DNA of 64,000 nt from Streptomyces anulatus (lineage in GTDB: Bacteria > Actinomycetota > Actinomycetes > Streptomycetales > Streptomycetaceae). Below are positions 43,957-52,584 of this stretch, one piece after another. The position numbers and the translations under genes were made by a program. The notes under the pieces are model-generated. The model saw nothing but the letters and a program-made list of their open reading frames with translations, was not told the DNA's origin and searched no databases. How positions within the stretch are numbered: the stretch's first letter is position 1; each line of letters begins with the position of its first letter. The DNA lies in NCBI RefSeq assembly GCF_000721175.1, contig NZ_JOEZ01000012.1:62001-126000 (forward strand). The letters run 5' to 3'.

Positions 43957-44802
43957 TTACGCGTCGGGGGCGCGCCGCGGCCGCTGCGCGCGGGCTGAGG
44001 CGTACAGGCAGACGGCGGCGGCGGTGGCGAGGTTGAGGCTCTCCGCCTTGCCGTGGATGGGGACGCGGACGACGGCGTCGGCGAGCGCGCGGGTCTCCTC
44101 GGGAAGCCCCCAGGCCTCGTTGCCGAAGACCCAGGCGGTGGGGGTGCCCATGGTGCCCGCGTCCAGCTCGTCGTCCAGGTCTTCGGCCCCGGCCCCGTCG
44201 GCGGCGAGGATGCGCACCCCGGCGTCCCGGAGGCCCTGCACGGCCTGCTCGACGGGGACGCCGACGGCGACGGGCAGGTGGTACAGCGAACCGGCCGAGG
44301 CCCGTACGGACTTGGGGTTGTAGAGGTCGACCGAGGCGTCGGTCAGGATCACCGCGTCCGCTCCCGCCGCGTCGGCGCAGCGCAGTACCGTCCCGGCGTT
44401 CCCGGGGTCCCGTACGTTGGCCAGAACCGCCACGAGTGCGGGCTTCGCGGCGAGGATCTCCTGGAACGGGGTGTCCAGGAAGCGGCAGACGCCGATGAGT
44501 CCCTGCGGGGTGACGGTCTGCGAGACGTCGGCGAGGACGTCGTCGCCGGCCAGGTGCACCCGGGCGCCCGCCGTGTGGGCGGCCTCGACGATGTCGGCGT
44601 ACCGGTCGGCGGCCTCGGGGGTGGCGAACAGCTCGATGAGGGTCGGCTCCCCGTCGACGCCCCGGTGGGCGGCGGCCTCGCGTACGGCCTGGGGCCCCTC
44701 GGCGATGAACCTGCGCTCCTTGCCGCGGAAGTTGCGGCGGGCCAGCCGGCGGGCGGCGGCGACACGGGGAGAACGCGGGGAGATCAGTTCGGGGGTGCCC
44801 AT
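43957..44802 (-). CDS. SpoU/TrmH-family RNA 2'-O-ribose methyltransferase
   Basis: A 281-residue SPOUT enzyme that would methylate a ribose in rRNA or tRNA. The three SpoU motifs are clear: VLANVRDPGNAGTVLRCA (motif 1), VFGNEAWGLPEE (motif 2) and VRVPIHGKAESLNLATAAAV (motif 3), preceded by a substrate-binding domain (RGKERRFIAEGPQAVREA). It is of the RlmB/TsnR group; the exact nucleotide is not readable. It lies just after the L20 gene on the same strand but beyond a strong terminator. Confidence 0.9.
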   Translation of the reverse strand: MGTPELISPRSPRVAAARRLARRNFRGKERRFIAEGPQAVREAAAHRGVDGEPTLIELFATPEAADRYADIVEAAHTAGARVHLAGDDVLADVSQTVTPQGLIGVCRFLDTPFQEILAAKPALVAVLANVRDPGNAGTVLRCADAAGADAVILTDASVDLYNPKSVRASAGSLYHLPVAVGVPVEQAVQGLRDAGVRILAADGAGAEDLDDELDAGTMGTPTAWVFGNEAWGLPEETRALADAVVRVPIHGKAESLNLATAAAVCLYASARAQRPRRAPDA

Positions 44803-44874
44803 GGTCGGCGGCGAGCCTCTCTGCGTACGGCTGTGGCTGTGGCGGTGTACGGATGTCGTCGACGGATCAACGCA

Positions 44875-44909
44875 CCGGACCCGCAGGCGGCGTGCGCCTG
44901 CGGGTCCGG
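44875..44909 (-). terminator. Terminator of the infC-rpmI-rplT operon
   Basis: A perfect 15-bp stem (CCGGACCCGCAGGCG and its complement) with a GCGTG loop, 29 bp after the rplT stop. Confidence 0.85.
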
Positions 44910-44937
44910 TTCGCGTACCTGGAAGGGGGTGCCTGGA

Positions 44938-45321
44938 TCAGGCGGCCTTCGGGGCGTTGACGTCGCTCGGGAGGGCCTTCTGAGCGACCTCGACAAGGGA
45001 GGCGAACGCGTTGGCGTCGTTGACCGCGAGCTCGGCCAGGATCTTGCGGTCCACCTCGATGTTGGCGGCCTTCAGACCCTGGATGAGGCGGTTGTACGTC
45101 ATGCCGTTCTGGCGGGCAGCGGCGTTGATGCGCTGGATCCACAGCTGACGGAAGTCGCCCTTGCGCTTCTTGCGGTCGTTGTAGTTGTAGACCAGGGAGT
45201 GGGTGACCTGCTCCTTGGCCTTGCGGTACAGGCGCGAGCGCTGCCCGCGGTAGCCCTTGGCCGCCTCGAGGATTGCCCGGCGCTTCTTGTGGGCGTTGAC
45301 TGCCCGCTTGACGCGTGCCAC
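44938..45321 (-). CDS. rplT: 50S ribosomal protein L20
   Basis: A 127-residue basic 23S-rRNA-binding protein needed early in 50S assembly. [19 protein letters not shown] at the N-terminus and [20 protein letters not shown] are L20 hallmarks. It is the last gene of infC-rpmI-rplT, 107 bp after rpmI, with a strong terminator behind it. In other bacteria L20 represses this operon. Confidence 0.97.
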   Translation of the reverse strand: MARVKRAVNAHKKRRAILEAAKGYRGQRSRLYRKAKEQVTHSLVYNYNDRKKRKGDFRQLWIQRINAAARQNGMTYNRLIQGLKAANIEVDRKILAELAVNDANAFASLVEVAQKALPSDVNAPKAA

Positions 45322-45428
45322 TTGTTAACTCCTTGTAGCGGGGCCGTGGGTGTCTTCACACGGCCCGGAAACGAATTGGTCCCGGTGTGATCGAGGTCGT
45401 GCCTCCGGGGCGAGCCGGAGGCCGAGCC

Positions 45429-45623
45429 TCACTTGCCGAGAAGCTTCTTGATCTTCTTGGCGTCGGCCGGAGCCACGACGACCGTGCCGGTCAGCGAGCG
45501 GGTCTTCTTGGACGACTTGTGCTCGAGCAGGTGGCGCTTGCCGGCCCTCTCGCGGAGCACCTTGCCGGAGCCGGTGATCTTGAAGCGCTTGCTGGCACCG
45601 CTGTGCGTCTTGTTCTTCGGCAT
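45429..45623 (-). CDS. rpmI: 50S ribosomal protein L35
   Basis: A 64-residue basic ribosomal protein: [20 protein letters not shown], then [16 protein letters not shown] and a terminal KKIKKLLGK. Typical L35 length and sequence. It lies between infC and rplT. Confidence 0.97.
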   Translation of the reverse strand: MPKNKTHSGASKRFKITGSGKVLRERAGKRHLLEHKSSKKTRSLTGTVVVAPADAKKIKKLLGK

Positions 45624-45744
45624 CGCGCCGTTCTCTCCTCGTCAGTGGCGCCCCTCACGGTGCGGGGCACCGGACTGCAGGGGCGTCAGATCGCTATGGG
45701 ATTCCGGGATGACCCGGGGGCGCCTGGATGGCGGCCCCCGAGAG

Positions 45745-46404
45745 TCACGCCTCGGAAGGTGTCTCGGCCGGAGCCTCGGCCGCTTCGGCCGGAGCCTCGG
45801 CGGTGTCGCCCTCGGACGGTGCGTCGGTCGTGCCCTGACGCTCCGCCTTGCGGGCGGCCTGGGCCTCACGGGCCTCGGCCATGGCTTCGGTCTTCTTCTT
45901 GTGCGGGCCCAGAACCATGATCATGTTCCGGCCGTCCTGCTTCGGGTTGGACTCGATGAAGCCCAGGTCCTCCACGTCCGAAGCGAGACGCTGGAGCAGT
46001 CGGAAGCCCAGCTCGGGGCGGGACTGCTCACGACCACGGAACATGATCGTGATCTTGACCTTGTCGCCCTGCTTGAGGAACCGGACGACGTGACCCTTCT
46101 TGGTGTCATAGTCGTGCGGGTCGATCTTCGGCCGGAGCTTCATCTCCTTGATGACCGTGTGCGCCTGGTTCTTGCGCGCCTCACGGGCCTTCATGGCCGA
46201 CTCGTACTTGAACTTCCCGTAGTCCATGAGCTTGCACACGGGCGGACGGGCTGTCGCCGCCACCTCGACCAGGTCGAGGTCATACTCCTGTGCGAGTTCC
46301 AGGGCCTTGGCAAGCGGAACAATCCCGACCTGCTCGCCACTGGGACCGACAAGTCGGACCTCGGGAACGCGAATCCGGTCGTTGATGCGGGGCTCGGCGC
46401 TGAT
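45745..46404 (-). CDS. infC: Translation initiation factor IF-3, ATC start codon
   Basis: IF-3 binds the 30S subunit and rejects wrong start codons and initiator mismatches. Extending the frame upstream of the first ATG-type codon gives the complete IF-3 N-domain: [39 protein letters not shown], then [11 protein letters not shown] and the C-domain [10 protein letters not shown]. The only sensible start is ATC at 46404-46402, four bases after GAGGAGG. A rare non-AUG codon is the classic infC autoregulatory device. The 219-residue product ends in an Ala/Glu/Pro-rich tail of about 45 residues typical of actinobacteria. A long leader with a terminator-like hairpin precedes it. Confidence 0.94.
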   Translation of the reverse strand: MSAEPRINDRIRVPEVRLVGPSGEQVGIVPLAKALELAQEYDLDLVEVAATARPPVCKLMDYGKFKYESAMKAREARKNQAHTVIKEMKLRPKIDPHDYDTKKGHVVRFLKQGDKVKITIMFRGREQSRPELGFRLLQRLASDVEDLGFIESNPKQDGRNMIMVLGPHKKKTEAMAEAREAQAARKAERQGTTDAPSEGDTAEAPAEAAEAPAETPSEA

Positions 46405-46805
46405 GGATCCTCCTCGGTAGCACCACGCGACCGCCTGGCGGACAGCCGCGTAACGTCTTATAACGTCAAGACCAACCGAGCCGGAACCGAAAAATGCCCC
46501 GGACGGGACACAGGCGGGGCTCCATGAACTACCGGAGCACCGCCGCGTTCAACCGCGGGGCGCATCGGACGGCTCCATCGTCCGTACGGAACGATGGGGA
46601 CCGCCTGACCGGTGACCCGCCGTCCGGTGAGGACGGCCAGGTGGGAGATCGGAGCCTCCACTTGTGGGCCGGGCACATAGATGTCCGGCCGGTCGTTACA
46701 CAAGGTTAGCAGCCCGGCCCCGAGGGCGCTAATCCTGCGTCTCCCCTGCGTCCCGCAGCGGCTCCCGCGCGCGGGAGGGCGGTGGCCTGGCCTTATCGTG
46801 TGGGC
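46405..46805 (-). promoter_or_regulatory. infC operon leader and promoter region
   Basis: No gene. On the minus strand TTGTGT (complement of 46698-46703) and CTATGT (complement of 46675-46680) are 17 bases apart, giving a probable leader of about 265 nt. The leader contains a terminator-like hairpin at 46487-46520 and, between it and the start, a GACGTTATAAGACGTTA repeat. The arrangement suggests attenuation by a ribosomal protein or IF-3. The right end holds the DUF1844 promoter on the other strand. Confidence 0.55.
46487..46520 (-). terminator. Attenuator-like hairpin in the infC leader
   Basis: On the minus strand GCCCCG, a 13-base loop and CGGGGC are followed by ATTTTT, a true U-tract, rare in this genome. 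It lies about 85 bases before the infC start codon. Confidence 0.6.
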
Positions 46806-47168
46806 ATGAGTGACGCGACCCCCAGCAGTGAGAACCCCGGCTTCGACGACATGGCCCGCGACATCGCGGAGGTCCCCGCGGTCGAGGTGATCGTGACGGT
46901 CGCCGTCAACCTGATGAGCGCAGCCGCCGTGAAGCTCGGCCTCACCGAGGAAGGCGAGCAGCACAAGGACCTCGACGAGGCCCGCAAGCTGGTCCAGGCG
47001 CTGGCCGGACTGCTGGACGCTAGCGCCACGGAGATCAGCACCTTCCACGCCTCGCCGCTGCGCGACGGCCTGAAGTCCCTCCAGCTCGCCTTCCGCGAGG
47101 CCTCCCTGGTGCCGGACGAGCCGGGTCACGGGCCCGGCGAGAAGTACACCGGTCCCGTCTACGGCTAG
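46806..47168 (+). CDS. DUF1844 family protein
   Basis: A 120-residue cytoplasmic protein, with AEVPAVEVIVTVAVNLMSAA, KLGLTEEG and DLDEARKLVQALAGLLDA, matching DUF1844. Function unknown; it is commonly found next to infC-rpmI-rplT in actinobacteria. The ATG at 46806 has TATCGT exactly six bases upstream, so the mRNA is probably leaderless. Confidence 0.85.
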   Translation: MSDATPSSENPGFDDMARDIAEVPAVEVIVTVAVNLMSAAAVKLGLTEEGEQHKDLDEARKLVQALAGLLDASATEISTFHASPLRDGLKSLQLAFREASLVPDEPGHGPGEKYTGPVYG

Positions 47169-47191
47169 CCGCCGCCCCTCCCCCGTACGTC

Positions 47192-47230
47192 CGGGAGCCC
47201 GCCGTCCCCCTGTGGGGCGGCGGGCTCCCG
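47192..47230. terminator. Bidirectional terminator, DUF1844 / SseB
   Basis: Perfect 13-bp arms CGGGAGCCCGCCG and CGGCGGGCTCCCG enclose a second CCCC/GGGG pairing, between convergent genes. Confidence 0.75.
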
Positions 47231-47338
47231 CGTGTACGCGCGGCCGGGACGGTTCGCGGATTCTCGGATTTCTCACGGCGGCGGACGCTTCGCACTCGTC
47301 GGGCCGGGGCCGGGGCCCGCCCCATCTGCCCCGACGCG

Positions 47339-48067
47339 TCAGCGGACGAAAAGGGGCTCGCCCGGTGTGGCCGTGCCGGCGGGGAGAAGGGCCAGGTCCA
47401 GGCCGCTCACCAGCCGGGCCCTCAGCACCTCGCTGGCCGACAGCGCACCAGCGATGCGGCGGGCCGCCTCGGCGGGCACCGCGTCCGGGGCGAGGACGAG
47501 CGCGAGGGTGCCGTCCGCACTGCCGGGCCCGAGATGGGCGCGGACCACGGCGGGGTCGGCGGCCACGGCCTCCCGCACGGCGTCGATGACCGCGGGGTCC
47601 TGGAGCGGGTCGGTGCTGGTGCGGTTCTCGGCGAGGGCCAGGAGCGCCTGCCCGCTGAGCTCGAAGGCGACGGGCCCCGCGAGGTCCAGCACGACGGTGT
47701 CGGCCTTCTCGTGGGCGGCGGCCTGGAGGGCCTGGTGCAGCGGTACGGCGACGGGGCGGGCCTGCGGGTCCCAGAGCGCCAGCGACGCGGTCGAGGTGAA
47801 GGCCGGGAGCGCACGCCGGTCGCCCGCCTGAAGGGTCGGTACGGCCATGTCGCTGGTCTTCTCGCGCCGGAGACCCTTCTCGTCCTCCTCGACCTCGCCG
47901 AGGACGGCGACCACGGGGACCAGGAGCCGGGCGTCGCGCAGGGCCGCGAGGACCGGCCCGACGGCGCTCCGGTCCTGGGACCAGGCGCCCAGGGCCCTGG
48001 TCAGGGCGGGGGACGCCGAGCCGTCGTCGTCGGAGAAACCGGGGTCCGGGATGTTCTTGAGCTCCAC
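47339..48067 (-). CDS. SseB-family protein
   Basis: A 242-residue soluble protein with the SseB N-terminal domain pattern: a variable start, then ARLLVPVVAVLGEVEEDEKG, DMAVPTLQAGDRRALPAFTS and WDPQARPVAVP. Function unknown in actinobacteria. Start GTG 48067 with TACCCT exactly six bases upstream, so probably leaderless. It converges with the DUF1844 gene. Confidence 0.8.
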   Translation of the reverse strand: MELKNIPDPGFSDDDGSASPALTRALGAWSQDRSAVGPVLAALRDARLLVPVVAVLGEVEEDEKGLRREKTSDMAVPTLQAGDRRALPAFTSTASLALWDPQARPVAVPLHQALQAAAHEKADTVVLDLAGPVAFELSGQALLALAENRTSTDPLQDPAVIDAVREAVAADPAVVRAHLGPGSADGTLALVLAPDAVPAEAARRIAGALSASEVLRARLVSGLDLALLPAGTATPGEPLFVR

Positions 48068-48161
48068 GGGACGAGGGTAGTGCCTGGCTCCTCGCGGCTC
48101 GCCCGCAGGTGGGGCCGGGAGCGGAGTCCAGCGCTCCGCCGTCGAGGGCAGGGCGCGGGCC

Positions 48162-48545
48162 TCAGCGCTCCGCCGCCTCGGCCAGCGGGGATGCCGCCTC
48201 GTCGCGGGCGTGTGCGACGGGGCCCGGGAAGACCTTCAGACCGTGGGCGACCAGGGCCCCTTCGTGCAGCAGTATGAGCGTCCGGCCCAGCCGGTCGGCG
48301 GCGTCGGGGCCGATGCCGCCCCCGGCGAGCCGGGTGAACAGGTCCAGCATCCACGCTTCTGGCCGGTGATGACGGGGTGGGCCGGGTGGGCCGGGTCGCC
48401 GATCTCCGCATCGGCGTTGACCATGCTGCAGCCCTTGGAGCCGTAGTCCGACATCCGGGCGCGCGAGGCGTCGAAGACGGCCAGGATCCGCGCCCGCGGG
48501 TCGGGCGGTGCGGCGTCGAGGCGCTCGGCGAGAAGGGTCCGCCGG
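48162..48545 (-). pseudogene. TetR-family regulator remnant, N-terminus lost and frameshifted
   Basis: Two frames together give a TetR C-terminal domain: AERLDAAPPDPRARILAVFD, MSDYGSKGCSMVNADAEIGD, then after a shift near 48350 MLDLFTRLAGGGIGPDAADR and LILLHEGALVAHGLKVF. No HTH-encoding part remains upstream. The break with the mycosin gene region at about 48545 looks like a deletion edge. Confidence 0.6.
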
Positions 48546-48652
48546 CGTGGTGCACCGCGGGGCCGCCCCGCGCGGCGACGGGCCCGCCGGGGATCCGGAT
48601 CCGGCCCCGCGCGACCGGGCGGAGGCTCTGCCCGGGGCGAGGCGGTGGGCGG

Positions 48653-49834
48653 TCAGCGGCGGCCGGGGGCGTTCCGGCCGCGCCAGAGGACCACGGCGAC
48701 GGCCAGCAGCGCCGCACCGAGGCCGCCGGCGAGCGGAGCGGCCCAGTTGGCCGTTTCGTCGGCGGTACGAGGCGGAGCCGGGCCGTCGCCGAAGTACCGC
48801 CCCCGGTGTCCTGCCGGGGCGGCCTTGGTGTCCAGATCTGCCGCGCGCAGCCGGGAGCCCGCCTCGATGGCCTCCGCCGGGTCGACGATGCCGTAGCCGC
48901 GGGCGTCATCGCGGCCCTGGGCGGGGGCGTCGCGGGCGGTGTCGGCGAGCAGCTTCTTGATCTGGGCCGGGCCGAGGCCGGGGTGCGCGGCACGGACCAG
49001 GGCGACCGCGCCGGAGACGAACGCGGCGGCGGCCGACGTGCCCCACTCGATGTAGTAGTGCCCGTCCGGATTGGCGACCACGATGTCGACGCCGGGGGCG
49101 CTGACGGTGGCGTACCAGCGGCGGGTGGAGAACGAGGCGTGCGTGCCGTACTCGTCGACGGCGGCGACCGCGATCACTCCGGGGTAGGCGGCGGGGTAGG
49201 AGATCCGGTCCCCCTTCTCGCCTCCGTTGCCCGCCGAGGCGACCACGGGGACTCCCTTGGACAGGGCGTACTGGATGGCCGCGTCCTCACCGGGGTCGGG
49301 GTGGGCGGACTTGCTGTCGTCGCCCAGGGAGAGGTTGATGACGTCGGCGCCGTTGTCGGTGGCCCAGCGGATGCCGTCGGCGAGGGCGGTCCCTCGGGAC
49401 TTGCGGGCCTTGGCGCGGGCCGGGTCCTTGGACTCCAGGATCACCCGGACCGGCAGGATCCTGGCCTCGGGGGCGATGCCGAGGATGCCGTCGGCGCGCC
49501 CGGGGCCGTTGCCGCGCCCGGCGATGATGCCGGCCATCGCGGTGCCGTGCAGGGCCCAGGAGGAGTCGCCGCGGGTGGCGCCGAAGCCGACGAGGTCCTT
49601 GCCGGGGAGCACCTGGCCCGTCAGGTCGGGGTGGGCGTCGTCGACCCCGGTGTCCAGGACGGCGACGGTGACGCCCTGGCCCCGGGTGGTCTCCCAGGCC
49701 CGGTCCGTGTGCAGGGCCTCCAGGGCCCACTGCTGGTCGCGGATGGCGTCGGCGTGGGCGGGCGCGACGGGAGTGAGGGCGAGGACGGCGGCGGCACAGA
49801 CCGCGGCGAGGACGCGGCGGGGGCGTCGGGTCAT
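48653..49834 (-). CDS. Mycosin-type membrane-anchored subtilisin protease
   Basis: A 393-residue exported S8 serine protease. After a signal peptide (1-29, ending APAHADA) comes the catalytic triad: Asp in VAVLDTGVDDAHPDLTG, His in ALHGTAMAGIIAGRG, Ser in EWGTSAAAAFVSGAVAL, with the oxyanion Asn in VVASAGNGG. A C-terminal hydrophobic segment (APLAGGLGAALLAVAVVLW) and RR-rich end anchor it in the membrane. This is the layout of type VII secretion mycosins, yet no ESX/Ecc genes are near. Start ATG 49834 overlaps the stop of the upstream membrane protein by four bases. Confidence 0.87.
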   Translation of the reverse strand: MTRRPRRVLAAVCAAAVLALTPVAPAHADAIRDQQWALEALHTDRAWETTRGQGVTVAVLDTGVDDAHPDLTGQVLPGKDLVGFGATRGDSSWALHGTAMAGIIAGRGNGPGRADGILGIAPEARILPVRVILESKDPARAKARKSRGTALADGIRWATDNGADVINLSLGDDSKSAHPDPGEDAAIQYALSKGVPVVASAGNGGEKGDRISYPAAYPGVIAVAAVDEYGTHASFSTRRWYATVSAPGVDIVVANPDGHYYIEWGTSAAAAFVSGAVALVRAAHPGLGPAQIKKLLADTARDAPAQGRDDARGYGIVDPAEAIEAGSRLRAADLDTKAAPAGHRGRYFGDGPAPPRTADETANWAAPLAGGLGAALLAVAVVLWRGRNAPGRR

Positions 49835-51162
49835 CCGGGCTGCTCCGTGAGGTCGTCGACGGTCGTGCGCAGTCCGCGCTCCACCCGGTCCGCGATGCCC
49901 TTCGCCTCGTGGCCGAGCCCGGCCTGGGCGATGTCCGTCTCCGCGCCGGACGCCATGGCGTCGGGCGCGGGCTGCGGGTCGGCGACGGGGCGCCCGTCGG
50001 CGAAACCTGAGACGGCGAGGACGACGACCGGGATCTCGGTGAGCGGGTTGACCGTCCAGCTGGCGCGCTGCCTGTCTCCGAAGGAGGCCGCCGGGGTGCC
50101 CTCGGGGGCGTACGTACGGGGCATGAGGTCCTTGCGCCCGCCGAGCTTCTGCTCGGTGAACCGGGTGCGCAGGGCCTGCATGCCCGGGGCGTCGGCCTCG
50201 GTGAAGATCAGGCCGACGGTGGTGACGGCGGAGCGGGTGGCGTCGGTGTAGGTGGCGCGCACCAGCCGTTCGCAGCCGACGGAACGGAGCGTGGTCAGGA
50301 GCAGCGGGTCGAGCCCCTCGGTGCAGGTGCTGTCGGCGGCGACGGCGAGCCGGGTCCAGGTGCGGTGGGTGCCGCCGGGGCCCGCGCCCTTGCCCTGGAG
50401 GGTGCGCGGGAACAGCGTGTCGACGGGAACGCTGTGCCAGGCGTCGCGTGCTGTGGTGTACGGGCTCCGGGTGGTCTCGGCCGAGGAGTCCCCGGTCAGC
50501 CAGGCGCCGGTGGCCGCCCCGCCGATCAGCCCGAGGCCGAGCACGACACAGGTGGCGGCCGCCGCGGTGCGCCACCGCTGCCGGGGCCGGACCGGTCGCA
50601 GTCGGGTGGTGGTCTCGGCGGGGGTCTCCGGGTAGCCGTAGCGGACCGGCACGCGGTAACCGCCGGGCGGCGGCGGAACGGCTCCCGGCGCGGGCGTCAG
50701 GTCCACGGCCCCGACGGGCCTGCGCCGGGTGACGGGCGGCGGGCTCGCGGAGGGCGGGGCAGGCGCAGGCGTGGGCCGTTGGACCGGCGGGGTCGGCGGC
50801 GCCATCCGGGCGGAAGGGGCGGATGCGGCCCGCTGGGCGGGAGCTCCGGGACAGGCCGACGGGGCGGGAGCTGCCGGACGGACCGGTGGGGCCGGAAGGG
50901 CCGGTGGGACCGGCGAGGCCGGGGCCGGAGCGGCAGGCACTCCCTGCGGGCCCGAAGCTGCCGGACGGACCGGTGAGGCATGTGGGGCCGGAAGGGCCGG
51001 TGGGACCTGCGGGCCCGAAGTTGCCGGACGGGCCGGCGGCGCAGACGCAGAGGCCGGCGCCGGAGGTGCCGAAGCAGGAGACGGAGGTGCCGGGGGCGCG
51101 GGGGCCGTCGGAGGGGTGGCCGGGCGGGGCGGCACAGGGGCGCGCTGCGCTTCGGTACTCAT
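49831..51162 (-). CDS. Pro/Ala-rich single-pass membrane protein coupled to the mycosin
   Basis: A 443-residue protein with three parts. Residues 1-185 are a cytoplasmic Pro/Ala/Ser low-complexity region with imperfect repeats (PPALPAPHASPVRPAASGPQ and variants). A transmembrane helix follows at about 194-215 (AAAATCVVLGLGLIGGAATG). Then an extracytoplasmic domain of about 220 residues contains two cysteines (STCTEG, SVGCERLVRATYTD) and QRASWTVNPLTEIPVVVLAV. I do not recognise a family. The four-base overlap with the mycosin gene means the two are made together, so it may be the protease's partner or substrate. Confidence 0.65.
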   Translation of the reverse strand: MSTEAQRAPVPPRPATPPTAPAPPAPPSPASAPPAPASASAPPARPATSGPQVPPALPAPHASPVRPAASGPQGVPAAPAPASPVPPALPAPPVRPAAPAPSACPGAPAQRAASAPSARMAPPTPPVQRPTPAPAPPSASPPPVTRRRPVGAVDLTPAPGAVPPPPGGYRVPVRYGYPETPAETTTRLRPVRPRQRWRTAAAATCVVLGLGLIGGAATGAWLTGDSSAETTRSPYTTARDAWHSVPVDTLFPRTLQGKGAGPGGTHRTWTRLAVAADSTCTEGLDPLLLTTLRSVGCERLVRATYTDATRSAVTTVGLIFTEADAPGMQALRTRFTEQKLGGRKDLMPRTYAPEGTPAASFGDRQRASWTVNPLTEIPVVVLAVSGFADGRPVADPQPAPDAMASGAETDIAQAGLGHEAKGIADRVERGLRTTVDDLTEQPG

Positions 51163-51351
51163 CCGGCCCCCTGCTCACACGTCCTCGTACCGACCACGGA
51201 TCACCGCCGCTGACAGGCCCGTTGGTGCTCGCGTGCACGTCACTCTACGGGCTGCGGACGGGCGGCGGGGAACGGGACGCCCCGGTCGGCGGCGGATCTG
51301 TCCTGATCGTCCCCCTACCCAGCCGTAGCGGCTCTCTGGCAAGCTGCGGCC

Positions 51352-52554
51352 ATGACTGCCCGCGCCGCTGACCGGACCCGCTACAACCGGGCCACCGCCC
51401 ATCTCGACGCCCCGATCGCGATCGTCGATCTGGACGCGTTCGACGCCAACGCCGACGATCTCGTGCGGCGGGCGGGCGGGAAGCCGGTCCGGGTGGCGAG
51501 CAAGTCGGTGCGGTGCCGGGCCCTGCTGGAGCGGGTGCTCGCGCGCCCCGGGTTCGCCGGGATCATGTCGTACACGCTGGCGGAGTCGCTGTGGCTGGCG
51601 CGGGCCGGGTTCGACGACGTCCTGCTGGCCTACCCCTCGGCCGACCGGGCCGCCTTCGCCGAGCTGGCCGCCGATCCGAAGCTGGCCGGGGCCGTGACGG
51701 TGATGGTCGACGACCACGCCCAGCTGGAGCTGATCGACGCCTCCAGGGCCGGCGGGCAGGAGGAGGTCCGGGTCTGCCTGGAGCTGGACACCTCGCTGCG
51801 GATGCTGGGCGGCCGGGTGCGGATCGGGGCGCTGCGCTCGCCGCTCCGCTCCCCCGCGCACCTCGCCGAGCTGGCCCGCTCGGTGGCCCGGCGGCCGGGC
51901 TTCCGGCTGGTGGGCGTGATGGCGTACGAGGGGCATGTCGCCGGGGTCGGCGACGCGCTGGCGGGGCGGCCGCTGCGGTCCCGGGCGATCCGGCTGATGC
52001 AGTCCGCCGCCCGCAAGGAGCTGGCGGTGCGCCGGGCCGAGGTGGTGCGGGCGGTCCGGGCGGTCGTGCCGGACCTGGAATTCGTGAACGGCGGCGGCAC
52101 GGGCAGCGTGCAGCACACGGCGGCCGAGGCCGCCGTGACGGAGATCGCGGCCGGTTCGGGGCTGTACGTGCCCCGGCTGTTCGACAACTACACGTCGTTC
52201 ACCGGCCGCCCGGCGGCCCTGTTCGCGCAGCCCGTGGTGCGCCGGCCCGGCGTGGGCGTCGTGACGGTGCTCGGGGGCGGCTATCCGGCGTCCGGCGCGG
52301 CCGGTGCGGACCGCTCGCCGGTGCCGTATCTGCCGGAGGGGCTGCGCTACGACGCGCAGGAGGGCGCGGGCGAGGTGCAGACGCCGCTGCTGGGCTCCCC
52401 CGCCGACGACCTGCTGATCGGCGACAAGGTCTGGTTCCGGCACGCCAAGGCCGGGGAGCTGTGCGAGCGCTTCGACGCGCTGCACCTGATCGAGGGCGAC
52501 CGGGTCACGGCAAGCGTTCCGACGTACCGGGGCGAGGGGCGGACCTTCCTCTGA
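51352..52554 (+). CDS. PLP-dependent amino-acid deaminase/aldolase (alanine-racemase fold)
   Basis: A 400-residue fold-type III PLP enzyme. The PLP lysine is in PVRVASKSVRC near 48-58, and the D-threonine aldolase/D-serine dehydratase-like C-terminal part has FVNGGGTGSVQHTAAE, GLYVPRLFDNYTSF and VTVLGGGYPASG. Such enzymes act on beta-hydroxy or D-amino acids with PLP and a divalent metal. The start ATG 51352 has CAAGCT six bases upstream, so a leaderless promoter is possible. The exact substrate is not readable. Confidence 0.8.
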   Translation: MTARAADRTRYNRATAHLDAPIAIVDLDAFDANADDLVRRAGGKPVRVASKSVRCRALLERVLARPGFAGIMSYTLAESLWLARAGFDDVLLAYPSADRAAFAELAADPKLAGAVTVMVDDHAQLELIDASRAGGQEEVRVCLELDTSLRMLGGRVRIGALRSPLRSPAHLAELARSVARRPGFRLVGVMAYEGHVAGVGDALAGRPLRSRAIRLMQSAARKELAVRRAEVVRAVRAVVPDLEFVNGGGTGSVQHTAAEAAVTEIAAGSGLYVPRLFDNYTSFTGRPAALFAQPVVRRPGVGVVTVLGGGYPASGAAGADRSPVPYLPEGLRYDAQEGAGEVQTPLLGSPADDLLIGDKVWFRHAKAGELCERFDALHLIEGDRVTASVPTYRGEGRTFL

Positions 52555-52568
52555 CCGCGTCGGCTCCG

Positions 52569-52584
52569 GACCGGGAACCCGGTC
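52569..52584. terminator. Short hairpin between convergent genes
   Basis: GACCGGG and CCCGGTC with an AA loop, overlapping the stop codon of the DUF2510 gene. It may help end both transcripts. Confidence 0.4.

Noticed and set aside
43957..44909. SpoU methyltransferase as part of the rplT operon
   Set aside because: A perfect 15-bp terminator and about 135 bp separate them, so separate transcription is more likely.
50251..51238. Collagen-like Gly-Pro-X protein in a minus-strand frame
   Set aside because: It is an alternative frame of the Pro/Ala-rich membrane protein gene created by its DNA repeats; no start signal of its own.
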